Shown one piece after another: positions 40,126-53,129 of a stretch of 64,000 nucleotides of DNA. Both the position numbers and the translations under genes were made by a program. This stretch comes from Strigamia acuminata (lineage: Eukaryota > Arthropoda > Chilopoda > Geophilomorpha > Linotaeniidae). Location of the stretch: assembly GCA_949358305.1 (NCBI GenBank), contig CASHSZ010000121.1, forward strand, positions 22,501 to 86,500, in the 5' to 3' direction. Numbering within the stretch: the stretch's first letter is position 1; each line of letters begins with the position of its first letter. Under the pieces are notes generated by a model. That model had not been told where the DNA came from, searched no databases, and was given only the letters and a program-made list of their open reading frames with translations.

Positions 40126-41172
40126 TTAGATTTCACCAAATAAAGCTTCATTGTTACGGATTACCTTATAAATTTTCTTTAAACAATGAGTTGGCACTCT
40201 TTGTTTGCGTAACAGATAGGTACTATCTCTAGTGAGATTGTCAAAAAATAGTGCAACCGCACTTTTGGAGGTTAAATAACCTTGTAAATTCCACATTCTA
40301 TAGAATCGGTATATGAAGGAATACAGACTCTCTGAGTCTCGTTGTTTTGTTAAAATCAACTGTACTGTTCTTTCTAACTGTGTTGTTACAAATTGTTCGC
40401 GGAACAGGTATTCGAATATTTTCCAATTGAAAATTTTATGTTGATTTTCACAAAACCAATTCTGAGTAAAGTGTAACAAATAGCTTGGAACACATTCGTG
40501 AACCATTTTTTGTAGCGGCATATAATTAATAGATGCCACCTTCCTGATAAATGCGAGGAGTAGCTCGCTCTCGTCGGCTTTCAGTGAATACTTTTGGAAA
40601 GTACTCTGCCCCTTTTGCAACAATGTATACACACTTTTCACCATGTTAATGTATTCATCTGAAGACAATCCAAAGTGAGGTGATCGCGAACGCGATCTAA
40701 AATTATTTTGCAAAACACTACGATCGCGCACATAATTAGCAATTCGTACGTTCTTGTTTGTTACATTAGTAACTACATCTTGAGTATCGTTCAAGGATGA
40801 TTCGGGTGAAGGTAAATGTCTATGAGCCCAAACGGGATCAAGATTTGCTTTCTGTCGATACCGACTAATTGGTGTCGAAGGAGTCGAACCTAATCGTGGA
40901 TCGTTAGATCCATAATTAGCGGAAGAACGAGATCTAGATCTAGATCCTCTATCCTTCGGAAGCGAGTGCACCCGCAAAATCCGCACTTTGGGAGTGACTA
41001 TTCCTCGGATTCCGGCCGGACCAAACTCTTCCGGAAAATGTCCGGGGGAATGCTGAGAGTGCCGATAGACGACATTCGATTTTATGTCGTGGATTTTTGT
41101 GCGGTTTGCGCCGTGTTTATTATTCGTACGAGATTTGGTATTTTCGCAGGGTTGTTGTCGCGCGAGATTCAT
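40126..41172 (-). CDS. Retrotransposon Gag-like protein (348 residues)
   Basis: The N-terminal half is basic and Arg/Ser-rich ([14 protein letters not shown]). The C-terminal half, from about residue 165, resembles a retrotransposon Gag core, with an alternating Trp/Phe helical pattern (WFCENQHKIFNWKIFEYLF) and a KQRDSESLYSFIYRFYRMW segment. No CCHC knuckle is seen, and the frame stops before any protease. The codon use is A/T-rich, unlike the palindrome genes, so it belongs to the inserted element. It is probably from a Ty3- or BEL-like element; the family is uncertain. Confidence 0.6.
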   Translation of the reverse strand: MNLARQQPCENTKSRTNNKHGANRTKIHDIKSNVVYRHSQHSPGHFPEEFGPAGIRGIVTPKVRILRVHSLPKDRGSRSRSRSSANYGSNDPRLGSTPSTPISRYRQKANLDPVWAHRHLPSPESSLNDTQDVVTNVTNKNVRIANYVRDRSVLQNNFRSRSRSPHFGLSSDEYINMVKSVYTLLQKGQSTFQKYSLKADESELLLAFIRKVASINYMPLQKMVHECVPSYLLHFTQNWFCENQHKIFNWKIFEYLFREQFVTTQLERTVQLILTKQRDSESLYSFIYRFYRMWNLQGYLTSKSAVALFFDNLTRDSTYLLRKQRVPTHCLKKIYKVIRNNEALFGEI

Positions 41173-41810
41173 CGGGGTAAAGCGAGTTCATCAACGACCT
41201 CGCCGGTGAATGTTGCTAAAAATCTGTGCAAGTGTTGTCAAATATTGCCGTGATTCGATGGAATTTTTGTCAGACATTGGGAAATTTTTTTTGACTTGTC
41301 CAACGCGCCAGTAAATCGAGCGTCCACACGCGCCCACATGCGTGAACAGTGCACTCGCCCTCCGCGCCCCGTCGGCGTAGGCGCCGGCCGTCCCCCCTTT
41401 CTCTCTCTCTCTCTCTCTTCCGCCCGGGAATCGCCCTTCCGCCCGTCACCGAATTTTGTCAATATCTGATAAATTTCCACAGAATTGCAGCGACATTGTA
41501 CGGGATATTTCTGCCCGATTTGACGGACTTATGTAAAACATTGTTGAAATTCCGTGGAAATTTATAAAATATTGACAAAGGTTGGTGACCGACCCACGGC
41601 GCGTTGCGGCGCGGTCGGAGCACGCGACCCAATCCCCCCCTCCCCCCGTCCCCAAAAAACCACGCCCCGAGGAACCCCGAGGTTCGGTTTCCGACCGGGT
41701 CGCCTCTTGATCCGACCCGGGGCGCGTCACGGCGCGGTCGGAGGACGGCCCTCGCCCCCAAAAACCACACTCCGGGTCACGTGGTCTCGCACCCGACTCT
41801 CTCAGTTATC
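41173..41810. other. Spacer segment with an imperfect inverted repeat
   Basis: GC-rich sequence with a (CT)n run at 41401-41418, joining the gag upstream region to the right satellite. An imperfect inverted repeat with arms of about 50 bp (about 41450-41505 and 41535-41590) shares TTTGTCAATAT and ATAAATTTCCAC, which suggests a decayed short inverted-repeat element. No 5' LTR matching 37606-39157 and no primer-binding site was found. Confidence 0.5.
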
Positions 41811-43250
41811 CCGTTACGGCCCTTGGCCGTAACGGGCCGTTACGGGATCGTGACGGGACCGTCGGCGGCCCGTTAACGGCCCGAACGACTCCATGCGGGC
41901 CGTTGACGGGCCGTTAACGGGCCGTTACGGCGTAAATCGAAAAAATCAACAACCGACAACACGTACGTGAAAACGCGTACAACATTCATAGACATTAATC
42001 TCGAATCCTGTTTTTGGTTTTACGCCGTTAACGGGCCGTTAACGGCCCGCACAGGCCGTGACGGGATCGTGACGGGACCGTCGGCGGCCCGTTAACGGCC
42101 CGCACGGGCCGTGACGGGATCGTGACGGGACCGTTGGCGGCCCGTTAACGGCCCGCACGCGCCGTGACGGGACCGTGACGGGACCGTCGGCGGCCCGTTA
42201 ACGGCCCGTACGACTCCATGCGGGCCGTTGACGGGCCGTTAACGGGCCGTTAACGGGCCGTTAACGGCGTAAATCGAAAAAATCAACAACCGACAACACG
42301 TACGTGAAAACGCGTACAACATTCATAGACATTAATCTCGAATCCTGTTTTTGGTTTTACGCCGTTAACGGCCCGTTAACGGCCCGTTAACGGCCCGCGT
42401 GAGGTCGTACGGGCCGTCGGCGAGCCGAAGTCCGGGAACGAAGGCCGTGACGGGATCGTGACGGGACTGTCGGCGGCCCGTTAACGGCCCGCACGGGCCG
42501 TGACGGGATCGTGACGGGACCGTCACGATCCCGTTAACGGCCCGTACGACTCCATGCGGGCCGTTGACGGGCCGTTGACGGGCCGTTAACGGGCCGTTAA
42601 CGGGCCGTTACGGCGTAAATCGAAAAAATCAACAACCGACAACACGTACGTGAAAACGCGTACAACATTCATAGACATTAATCTCGAATCCTGTTTTTGG
42701 TTTTACGCCGTTAACGGGCCGTTAACGGCCCGTTAACGGCCCGTTAACGGCCCGTTAACGGCCCGCACAGGCCGTGACGGGATCGTGACGGGACCGTCGG
42801 CGGCCCGTTAACGGCCCGCACGGGCCGTGACGGGATCGTGACGGGACCGTTGGCGGCCCGTTAACGGCCCGCACGGGCCGTGACGGGATCGTGACGGGAC
42901 CGTCGGCGGCCCGTTAACGGCCCGCACGGGCCGTGACGGGATCGTGACGGGACCGTCGGCGGCCCGTTAACGGCCCGCACGGGCCGTGACGGGATCGTGA
43001 CGGGACCGTCGGCGGCCCGTTAACGGCTTGTACGGGCCGTTACGGGATCGTGACGGGACCGTCGGCGGCCCGTTAACGGCCCGCACGGGCCGTTAACGGC
43101 CCGCACGGGCCGTTAACGGGGTCGTTACGGGACCGTCGGCGGCCCGTGCGGCGGCCTCGCCAACCTCGTGCGGCCCGTTAACGGCCCGTACGGGCCGTTA
43201 CGGGGCCGTTGCGGGATCGTCGGCGGCCCGTTAACGGCCCGCACGGGACA
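41811..43250. repeat. Higher-order palindromic satellite, right array (1.4 kb)
   Basis: Reverse-complement counterpart of 33684-37605, with the same 18-bp palindrome, monomers of about 53 bp and three 98-bp elements (starts 41929, 42266, 42612). The outer edge matches the left edge base for base near 43250/33684. The inner part is missing or contracted. Confidence 0.95.
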
Positions 43251-43776
43251 ACGGGCGCCAACGAGCGCCGGTAGTCCCGGTAATTTGTTTCAAAATAAAT
43301 ATTTGTCACCGTCTCCCCTCCCTCCTCCTCCTCCCCCTCCTCTCCCTCTCGAGGCCAGACACGGCCGCTCCAAAATACGAACCACGACGATGCCTCCGTA
43401 CCGATAGACCGAGTGGGTCGCGCGACAGACAATGCGCGCAAACTACCGTCGGCGCACGGTGTGCACGGCGCAACACCACGGAAGTAACTACCGGTGCGCC
43501 CCTCGTGCGTGCGAGGCAACCCCGAGCTCGCTTAAAGAAGCCACGCAACAACAACCGAGTTCGTTTATCTATTTATTTATTTTTTATTCGTCTAGCATTT
43601 TAAACGAATCGATGAAAACAAATGAAAACAAACAAACAAATTAATAAACAAATCGAATACATAAAAAAATAAAATAAAATAAAATAAAATAAAATAAAAT
43701 AAAGATGAAATGAAATGAAATAAAATGAAATATTGGCCGTTTCGATCCTCGATGTCGCCTTTATCTGCCTATCCAT

Positions 43777-45054
43777 CTATTCTGAAATGAGAGAAGAAAA
43801 GATGAGTATTCGAAGAGGCGCTTAGTGGAGAATTCGCTCACTGTCCCGTTTCTTCGACTCGCGGGTAACCGCCGGTGCGTCGGAGGAGCCACCAGTGTTG
43901 GGTGGCGGCTAAAAAAAAAAAAAAAAAAAAAAAAACGAATGTTTGTCGAAATACGGGGAAAAAAAGGTGCGTACATGCACGGTGAACGTTTTCCACCGAC
44001 TGACTCACTCACCATGCGCATCAGCATTCTAACTATAGCGCGGTGCGCGTCCAACGCCAAACGCGAGAACACGGGGCCTCCAGCCGGGAGCAACTCGACT
44101 CCATCGGCGACGTCTCGGTCGTCGCTCTCTTCCTCCTCTTCCTCTTCATCTTCTTCTTCTTCCTCTTCTTCTCCTTCTCCTCCCTCTCCTCCTTCTTCGC
44201 CCTCTCCCTCCTCCGCCACTGTCTTTGCCGGAGCCTCCAGCCCGCCCGACAAGGGAGCGGCGGACGACGTAGATGGGACGGCGTCGCTCGACGACGAGGC
44301 GACGACGCGCGCTGGCGACGATTCTCCGTCTTGACGCGGCTGGAAAATGGAGGGGGAATAGGCGAATGAATAGACGAATGAACGACGACAATCTTGACGG
44401 GATACCTTTTTGGTTGGCGCCGGATCGCCCGCTTCCCCGGGACGCTTTACCGTTCGCTGCGTCTCCGGCGACTGTGGCTGCGTCGGCGTCTCCGACGTCC
44501 CCGGTGACGGTGGTTGCGACGGTAGCTGCGACTGCGGCGGCTGCAGCTGCGTCAGCGCCTCGTTCTCGCTCCCACTCTCGCTCTCGTTTTCGATCGGCAT
44601 CTGTAGAGAAGGAATAAATTAAATTAAATTGAATTAAATCGAAGCGCGAGCGCGGTAAAACCGAAAGAAGAAGGGGTGGAGGTGAGGAAAAGAGACCGAA
44701 GGACGAGCGAGAGGGGGGCGCTATAGTTTCACCGCACGACTCGTTGCACTATACGAATTGCCCCGAAACAAACGCCTATTTATTTCTTTATTTTTTTTTA
44801 TTTATTCATTCATTCGTTAATCTCGTCCACTCGTTAAGTTTTATCAAATTCGTTAAACTCGTTCGTCCATTCGTCAAATTGGTCGTTTCGTCTAGCGACG
44901 AGAACAACGGCGACGCTAACGTTTACGCGAGTAACTCGGTGAGTTCGTGCATTCTGCGCACGCAAAACGCGAACGCGGCCAATTGACAAAATAACATTTT
45001 ACAAGTAATGGTTTAATAATTTACCTCCGTGTGCGAAGCGCGTGTCGCGTCCAT
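43777..45054 (-). CDS. Acidic, low-complexity protein, right copy
   Basis: Mirror of 31878-33155 with the same splice sites. The start is at 44600 for the 197-residue form, or at 45054 if the extra ten-codon exon is used; the stop is at 43777. The acidic and Gln/Pro-rich segments appear identical to the left copy. Confidence 0.68.
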
Positions 45055-45429
45055 TGTGTCTGTCTGTCTGATTTTGGCGAATGAACCGACGCGACGCCCG
45101 GTGATAACAATGGCGATAATGACACGCGACGTAGCATACTTCTAGCTAAACAACAATAATAATAATAATTCATTAAAAAAATAAAATGAAATAGAATAAT
45201 TAAATAAACAAACAAAATAATAAATAGATAAATAAATAAATAAATAAATAAATAAGTCGAAAATAAATAAACTAGCGGCGGGACGGGCCGAGGTCAGAGA
45301 TTTTGCTCCGTTCTCGCGTCTGTCTATTCCGGGTAGAGGGAGGGAGCGAACGGGCGCGCGCCGGACATCGCTCGGAATTAAAAAACGGGTAACGGGGGAA
45401 GACAGACAGTCGAAATTTGATTCCCCGGT

Positions 45430-46360
45430 CGTGGAATCGACTCCGCGACCCGTGCTTTAACGGTTAATTGGATTATCTTCGTCGTGACTTATCGGGATAA
45501 AAATTTTATAGAAAATCGGCCGTATCGTATTTTATTTTCATCTTCCGAGGGTCTCGCGTCGTCGTTGTGGACGGGAGTCTTCCCGAACACGTTCGACGGG
45601 CTTCGCGAATGCTTTCAGATCGGACGCGGAACTCGGGCCCGCCGCTCGGTCGAGCGGCGCCAGTACCCGCCGAGCGGCGCGGTATCCGATCAAATAACTC
45701 CCTTGCTTCGTCACGGTCTCGGACTGGCCTTCGGGCCGGTCAAAATAACAAATAAATGAATAAATCGAAAATAGAACGCCCCCGTCCCGGCGAGACTAGG
45801 GGCGGGTGGCGTCGTTGAGCGGCGGCAGCGGCGGCGGTAGCCCCGACGACTCGCCCCGAAAATAAGCTCCCGCACCAGCATTCCTTCGTCCGTCTAAACC
45901 TCGCAGCGCGTGCGGTCGCGTGCATTCTACTCGTGTCCGGTGTGGCGATCGGTACAGAGTAAAAAAAAGATCACCCGAAAAAGAAAGACGATTAAAGTTT
46001 TAATTCTCCGGTCGTGGAACCGACTTTGCGGTTCGTGCTTTAACCGTTAATTAGGTTATCTTCGTCGCAACTCGTCGTAATAAAAATTTCACAGAAAATC
46101 AGCCGTTTCGTATTTTATTTTCATCTTCCGGGGGTCTCGCGCCGTCGTTGTGGACGGGAGTCTTCCCGAACACGTTCGATGGGTTTTGCCGACACTTTCA
46201 GATCGAATGCGGAACTCGGGCCCGTCGCTCGGTCGAGCGGCGCCAGTACCCGCCGAGCGGCACGGTATCCGATACCCGTCTTTTTTAAACCTCCCTTGCT
46301 TCGTCGGTCTCAGACTGGCCTTCGGGTCGGTCAAAATAAATAAATAAATAAATAAATGAA

Positions 46361-46411
<51 letters not shown>

Positions 46412-48850
46412 GTAGGTCGGGAAATAGAACGCGTTCGTCCCGGCGAATAGTGGCAGCTGGGGTCGTCGAGTGAGTGGCGGCGGCAGCGGCAACCTCGATG
46501 ACTCGCCCCGAAAATAAAGTCCCGCGTCGGCATCCCTTCGTGCGTCCTTCGTCCGTCTAATCCTCGCAGCGCGTGCGGTCGCGTGCATTCTACTCGTGTC
46601 CGATGTAGCGACCGGTACGAGGTAAAAAAAATATCACACGAAAAAGAAAGACGATTAAAATTTTAATTCTCCGGTTGTGGAACCGACTTCGCGGTTCGTG
46701 CTTTAATCGTTAATTAGATTATCGTCGTCGCAATTTATCGGAATAAAATTTTTACGGAAAATTGACATTTCCGTATTTCATTTTCATCTTTCGGGGGTCT
46801 TGCGCCGTCATAATCGGAGCGAGTCTCGCTCGATGCGTTCGACGGACTTTGTGGGAGTTTCCAGATCGCCAGCGGAACGAGGGGCCGTGGCTCGTCCGAG
46901 CGGCGCAGTACCCGTCGAGTGGCGCGGTACCCGAGTTCTTGCATCCAACGGTGGACACATCTTTGTCGAGAGCACCTCTCGGTCTCAGACCGGCCTTCGG
47001 GCCGGTCAAAAAAAATAAACAAATAAATAAATAAATAAATAAATAAACGAGTCGGCGAATAAAGGCGGTTGGGGTCGCTGGACGGTGGCGGTGGTGGTGG
47101 CAGCGGCAACCCCGACGACTCGTCGCAAAAGATAAGCTCCCGCGCCGGCATCCGTTTGCTCGTCTAAACCTCGCAGTGCGCGTGCGGTCGCGTGCATTCT
47201 ACTCGTGTCCGACGTGGCGATCGGTACGGAGTAAAAAAAAAAAAGATCATCAGAGAAAGGAAGACGATTAAAATTTTAATTCTCCAGTCGTGGCACCGAC
47301 TTTGCGGTTCGTGCTTTAACCGTTAATTAGGTTATCTTCGTTGTGGCAGATTCGAATAAAAGTTTTACAAAATAATCGTCGTTTTACATTTTTAAATCAT
47401 TTCCCAGGGACCGTGTACCGTCGCAGTCGATGCGAGTCCCGGTCATCGCATCCGATAGACATTGCGGACGTTTTTCAGATCGAGACTGGAGTACCTGTTG
47501 AGTACCAAATGGCCGGTCGGTCGTTGGTGTGGTTCCGTCTCCTAAAATGTTCGTCGCCATTTTCTGTTGGTCGAGTCGCCTACCATCCAATGGTCGGTCG
47601 GTGGGTCTCGGTCTCAGACTGGCCTTCGGGCCGGTCAAAATAACAAATAAATGAATAAATCGGAAATAGAACGTCCCCGTCCCGGCCAGAATAGGGGCAG
47701 GTGGTGTCGTTGAGCGGCGTCAGCGGCAGCGACAGCCCGGACGAATCGCCCCGAAAATAAGGTCCTGCGCTGGCATCCGTTTGTTCGTTCAAACCTCGCA
47801 GCGCTCGTGCGGTCGCGTGCATTCTACTCGTGTCCGACGTGGCGATCGGTACGGAGTAAAAAAAAAAAAGATCATCAGAGAAAGGAAGACGATTAAAATT
47901 TTAATTCTCCGGTCGTGGCACCGACTTTGCGGTTCGTACTTTAACCGTTAATTAGGTTATCTTCGTCGTAATTCGTTGGAATAAAAATTTTATAGAAAAT
48001 GAGCCGTTTCGTATTTTATTTTCATCTTCCGGGGGTCTCGCGCCGTCGTTGTGGACGGGAGTCTTCCCGAACACGTTCGATGGGTTTTGCCAACACTTTC
48101 AGATCGAACTCGGGACTCGGGCCCGCCGCTCGGTCGAGCGGCGCACAGTACCCGCCGAGCGGCGCGGTATCCGATATAAAAGGACCCTTGCTTCGCCACG
48201 GTCTCAGACTGGCCTTCGGGCCGGTCAAAATAATAAATAAATAAATAAATAAATAAGTCCGAAAATGGAACGTATCCGTCCCGACGAATAGATGCGGTTG
48301 GGGTCGTTGAGCGACAGCGGCGGCAGCGGCAGCCCCGACGACTCGCCCCGAAAATAAGCTCCCTTACCGGCATTCCTTCGACCGTCTAAACCTCGCAGCA
48401 TGCGTGCGGTCGCGTGCATTCTACTCGTGTCCGATGTGGCGATCGGTACGAGGTAAAAAAAATATCACACGAAAAAAGAAAGACGATTAAAATTTTAATT
48501 CTTCGGTCGTGGGACCGACTTTGCGGTCCGTGCTTTAACCGTTAATTAGGTTATCTTCGTCGTAATTCGTTGGAATAAAAATTTTATAGAAAATGAGCCG
48601 TTTCGTATTTTATTTTCATCTTCCGGGGGTCTCGCGCCGTCGTTGTGGACGGGAGTCTTCCCGAACACGTTCGATGGGTTTTGCCAACACTTTCAGATCG
48701 AACTCGGGACTCGGGCCCGCCGCTCGGTCGAGCGGCGCACAGTACCCGCCGAGCGGCGCGGTATTTGATACCCGTCTCTGTAAAAGCAGCCGTGCTTTTT
48801 CGGTCTCAGACTGGCCTTCGGGCCGGTCAAAATAATAAATAAATAAGTCG
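45430..48850 (-). repeat. Tandem array of six ~0.6-kb units, right arm
   Basis: The landmark GGCCTTCGGGCCGGTC (or GGTCGG) occurs near 45727, 46320, 46995, 47622, 48210 and 48813. Compared with the left, one 594-bp unit and four adjacent units (left about 26750-29740) are missing. The junction near 47162-47215 joins the left 29.7-kb unit to the left 26.7-kb unit inside the conserved GGACACGAGTAGAATGCACG segment, as expected for recombination between units. Confidence 0.87.
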
Positions 48851-50076
48851 AGAATGGGCCACCGCCGGCCGGTGGGGCCAATCGTCGCGGGTGGGTGGGG
48901 CAGGCAGCCAACCGTCCACCGATCGATCGATCGATTGATTGATCGACCGACCAATCAATCGGTTTTCAGATTTCGGGTTTTCACGGGTCCCAGGTTTTTC
49001 AGGTTTTTCAGATTTTTCAGATTTCAGATTTCAGATTTCAGATTTCAGATTTCACATCGAATAATGTACGGAGTCTCTTCGGTGCCATTCTCATTTTGAC
49101 CGTTAAGGACAGACAGACTGCTCCTCGACCAGGACCGACTAATGCGACAACTAGACCCGTCGCCCGTCGCGCGAGCCCGCCTCATTTTTTTCGCTCGTTT
49201 ATTCACGCTTAGTTTTAAGAAAAATTTTCAAATTTTACAAATGTACACAAATAAAAAGACCGTTTACTTTTCGCTCCAATTGTTTATTCTTTATACGCCT
49301 TTACAACTCTTACGAGAAGATAAATAGAAAGCGAGAAAATATAATCGATCAACCACGCCGTCGGCGCCTAACCCGAACCCGTAGTCCCCGCTTCGTTCTT
49401 CTCCTCCCCGTTCACGGGACGGGCCGAACACCGAACACCGAGCGCCGAGCGCTGCGCGGGCACCCGGTGGCGCAACCGGGCAACATGACGCGGCACGATT
49501 CAAAACGCCGATCGTTTATTCGTTTCATTTTATTTTGTTTCGTTTCGTTTCATTTTATTGTTTCACTTTGTTTTATTTTGTTTCATTTTTTCTTTTTAAT
49601 TCGCATCGCCGAGCGTCGCGTCGCAGCGCCGTGACATCGAGGTGAACAGCGGATCAAGCTTTTTCCCGCCATTGTTGTGCCCTTCTCCTTCTTCGCGACG
49701 CACACGCGTACATATATCGGTTCGCTGGACTCCGTAGAGTGGGAAAAACAAACAAACAAACAAACAAAAAAAAAACGAACAAACGAGTAAGTAAGGCTAT
49801 CCAATCGCATTATTTCTTAAAAAAAAAACAAACAAACGAGAGAAGAAACGGAACGGGCGAATAAAAACGGCGTGCCATGCGGGACAGCGTGCGTGAGCAC
49901 GGAGGAGGGGGGAAACCCCGTCGATATCAAACGACTAGATTCAACGTTGGTTTTGTGGTTACTACTCGCGGCGCTATTATTTGTCCGTCCGTTCGTCCGT
50001 TAATCGGTCTAATGAATTAACCAATTAATTGATTAAACGACCAATTCGTTTATAAGTAGGCGATTGATCGACGAAA
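48851..50076. other. Spacer and probable PHD-gene promoter, right arm
   Basis: Mirror of 23282-24515, with the TTTCAGA minisatellite near 48995-49055 and homopolymers. No gene is supported. The region just before 50077 is AT-rich and may hold the start site of the PHD gene. Confidence 0.5.
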
Positions 50077-51376
50077 ATGGACGACGAGCAACGAGGAGTG
50101 GGCGAAGAACGGACGGGAGTGAACCCCGAGGGCGGAGGTGTCACGGAGACCCACGCGGAAACAGGCGCCGAGGAGGTGGTGCACGTTTTGTCGTCGCCGA
50201 ACGGAACAGCGGGAACCGAGAGCGCGGACCCGGGCGCCAGCCAGTCGTTTCCGAGCACGTTGTCCGGATTGGAAGGTGTACGCAAACCCCGTCCAATGTA
50301 AGTACCACGGCGCGACCGGGTTCGTGCGGGATACCATTTACATTCGTTTTCGTTTTTCGATAGACGACTCGACAGCGACAACGACGACGACAGCGACAAT
50401 GGCAATGGCAACAACGGCGGTGGCGGCGACAACGGCAACGGCGGCAACGAAGCCAACGACGGCAACAGCGGCGGTGACGGGGCAACGGGGCGCGAGGTCG
50501 AAGCCATGCAAGCCAAGATCAACACCCTGGAAGTTGAACTGGAAGAATTGAGGTCGAACCTCGCCAACCACGGCGAAAGACTGGGGGCTCTCGAGGCGAT
50601 GCTCCCAGTCCCTCCCAGCGGGTCGCAGTCGCAACAAACAGACTTTGGCTCCTACGACTCTGCGAAGGTGAGCAACGGCGCCCGCCCGTGTCGTCGATTC
50701 ACTCGTTTTTTCTTCTTCTTCTTCTTCTTCTTCGTTCAGGACAAGCCCGTTCGCAGCAGGGTGGGGATGTGTTGGCTGTGCCGCAGGAAGCGCGCGAACT
50801 ACGCCTACGACGACGACGACGGCGACGGCGACGACGACGACGGCGATGGGGGCGGATGGAAACCGGCTGGCCCACTCAAGGACATTGGCGATCACTGGCG
50901 GAGTGTGCACACCGTAGCCAGAGACTTTGAGGCGGCCAGGCAATTGCTGCGCGGCCACATCGGCACATTCGACGGCTTTTGCCAGGTACGTATGTATGCA
51001 TGTGTTTCCTCGCGCGGTCTCTCGGTGTCGTCGCTGAACAAATCGTATGTTTTTGTTTTTTTTGTTTTTTTTACCCGACAGGAACTGTTTTCGACGACGG
51101 AGCACGCGTCCGACTGCCCTTTGTGCGACACGCAGCCGGATGACCTGAGGCAACATCTTTGGACGAAACATAAATTTTACGTACCGATCGCGACGATAAG
51201 GTCGAGCATCGACCAAAGGGGATGCGACGAACCGAAACTACCGGCGCCGAAACGCCCGGCGCCGCAACGTGTCCCGGATCAACCGAAACGACGAAAGGGC
51301 GAGGCAGAAAAGAAGGTGAAAGAAAAACGCCTCGGTTTATTCGTTCGTTCATTGATTATTTTAATTTTTTATTCAC

Positions 51377-51442
<66 letters not shown>

Positions 51443-53082
51443 ACACACACACACAGGTAGTCATCCCAGTAGAACAAAGCAACTTGGACCTGATGAAGGA
51501 AGGGTACACGAAGTGGATGTCGAACGTGCGTGACTGACTCGCGTCGAGGACTCGATCAATCTATCGATCGAATTGACTCGTTCGTTTTCTTTTTCAGGAA
51601 GCCATCGACATGGTGCAACAACGCCCGGTGCTGGATCTCCTCTTCGGAAAGGACAAAGTCAGGGGCTTGTTTTCCATGCCCGCTTCTTTCCCTTCCCCGC
51701 GTCCCTCTCCTCTCGCTGGTACCTTTCGCATTGCCCCCGCTGCTGCAACTGCTCTTCGCACCGCCGAGCAACGCGCCAAATCCGCCGCCGAGCAACGCGC
51801 CAAATCCGCCGCCGAGCAACGCGCCAAATCCGCCGCCGAGCAACGCGCCAAATCCGCCGCCGAGCAACGCGCCAAATCCGCCGCCGAGCAACGCGCCAAA
51901 TCCGCCGCCGAGCAACGCGCCAAATCCGCCGCCGAGCAACGCGCCAAATCCGCCGCCGAGCAACGCGCCAAATCCGCCGCCGAGCAACGCGCCAAATCCG
52001 CCGCCGAGCAACGCGCCAAATCCGCCGCCGAGCAACGCGCCAAATCCGCCGCCGAGCAACGTGCCAAACCCACCACCGAGCAACGCGCCAAATCTACTGT
52101 TGTTGCCGCTAAACACGCCGGATCCATTAAACGTGCAGACGACAATAGCAACAGCAGCAGCAGCAGCGGCGGCGACGACGACGGCGCCGAGGACAGTGGT
52201 GCCGACCTCTTCACCGGCGCCCGCCCCGATCGTGGTGCCGGTGCCGGTGCCACCAGCAAGTCCCGAGAATACGACGTCGACCTCTCGCGCGATCCCATCA
52301 CCGTACGCGGCTTCACTTTCGTGCGTAGTCGGGTACCCGGCATCCCGCTCGTCCGCGACGACGACGATGATGAGGAACGCGCTCGCCGCGAAGTCCGCAA
52401 GAAGAACCGCGCGAAGGTAGAGTGCGAAGGCCAAATGATCCGCGCACAGAGTCGCGAGATACAGCGTCGGCGAGAAAGTGAGTTCGAACTCGAACACGCC
52501 GAACACGAGCCCTCGCCCGGGCACAGTCGCGGCACCGGGTCGCGGTCGCGGTCGCGGTCGCGGTCGCAATCGCGGTCGCAGTCGCAGTCGCGGTCGCAGT
52601 CGCAGTCGCGGTCGCGGTCGCGATCGCAGTCGCGGTCGCGGTCGCAGTCGAAGGAGTCGCGATCGAAGGAGTCGCGATCGAAGGAGTCGCAGTCGCAGTC
52701 GTGGTCGCAGTCGCGGTCATCTTCTTCGCGGCCGTTTTCGCAACCGTTCAAGGTAAGAAACGAAAAATCTCGTCCCGTATTGTCTCGTTTTTCTTTCTTT
52801 CTTTCTTTCTTTCTTTCTCGTATCCGTTCACAAATTCGCTCGTTTCAAATTTCAGACGTCCCTGTATCGCCACGATCGGAGTGGTGCCGCTGGCTCCAAG
52901 GCAACCGGTTGCGACAGTATCTACTGTCTCGGGGTGGCCGACCCGCGGATCAAATGCTCCGAGTGTTTATGCTCGGTGCACGAAGAGTGCGTGGGGCGGC
53001 CGTGGACCAAACGACTCGGCCGAAGCGAAGGTTTTGTCTGCAGCGGTTGTCGCGACGAACCCCTCTGCTCCAAACTGCGGTA

Positions 53083-53129
<47 letters not shown>

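Noticed and set aside
41811-43250. Telomere or hairpin chromosome end at the palindrome centre
   Set aside because: No TTAGG-type repeat is present, and a unique retroelement-bearing spacer separates the arms.
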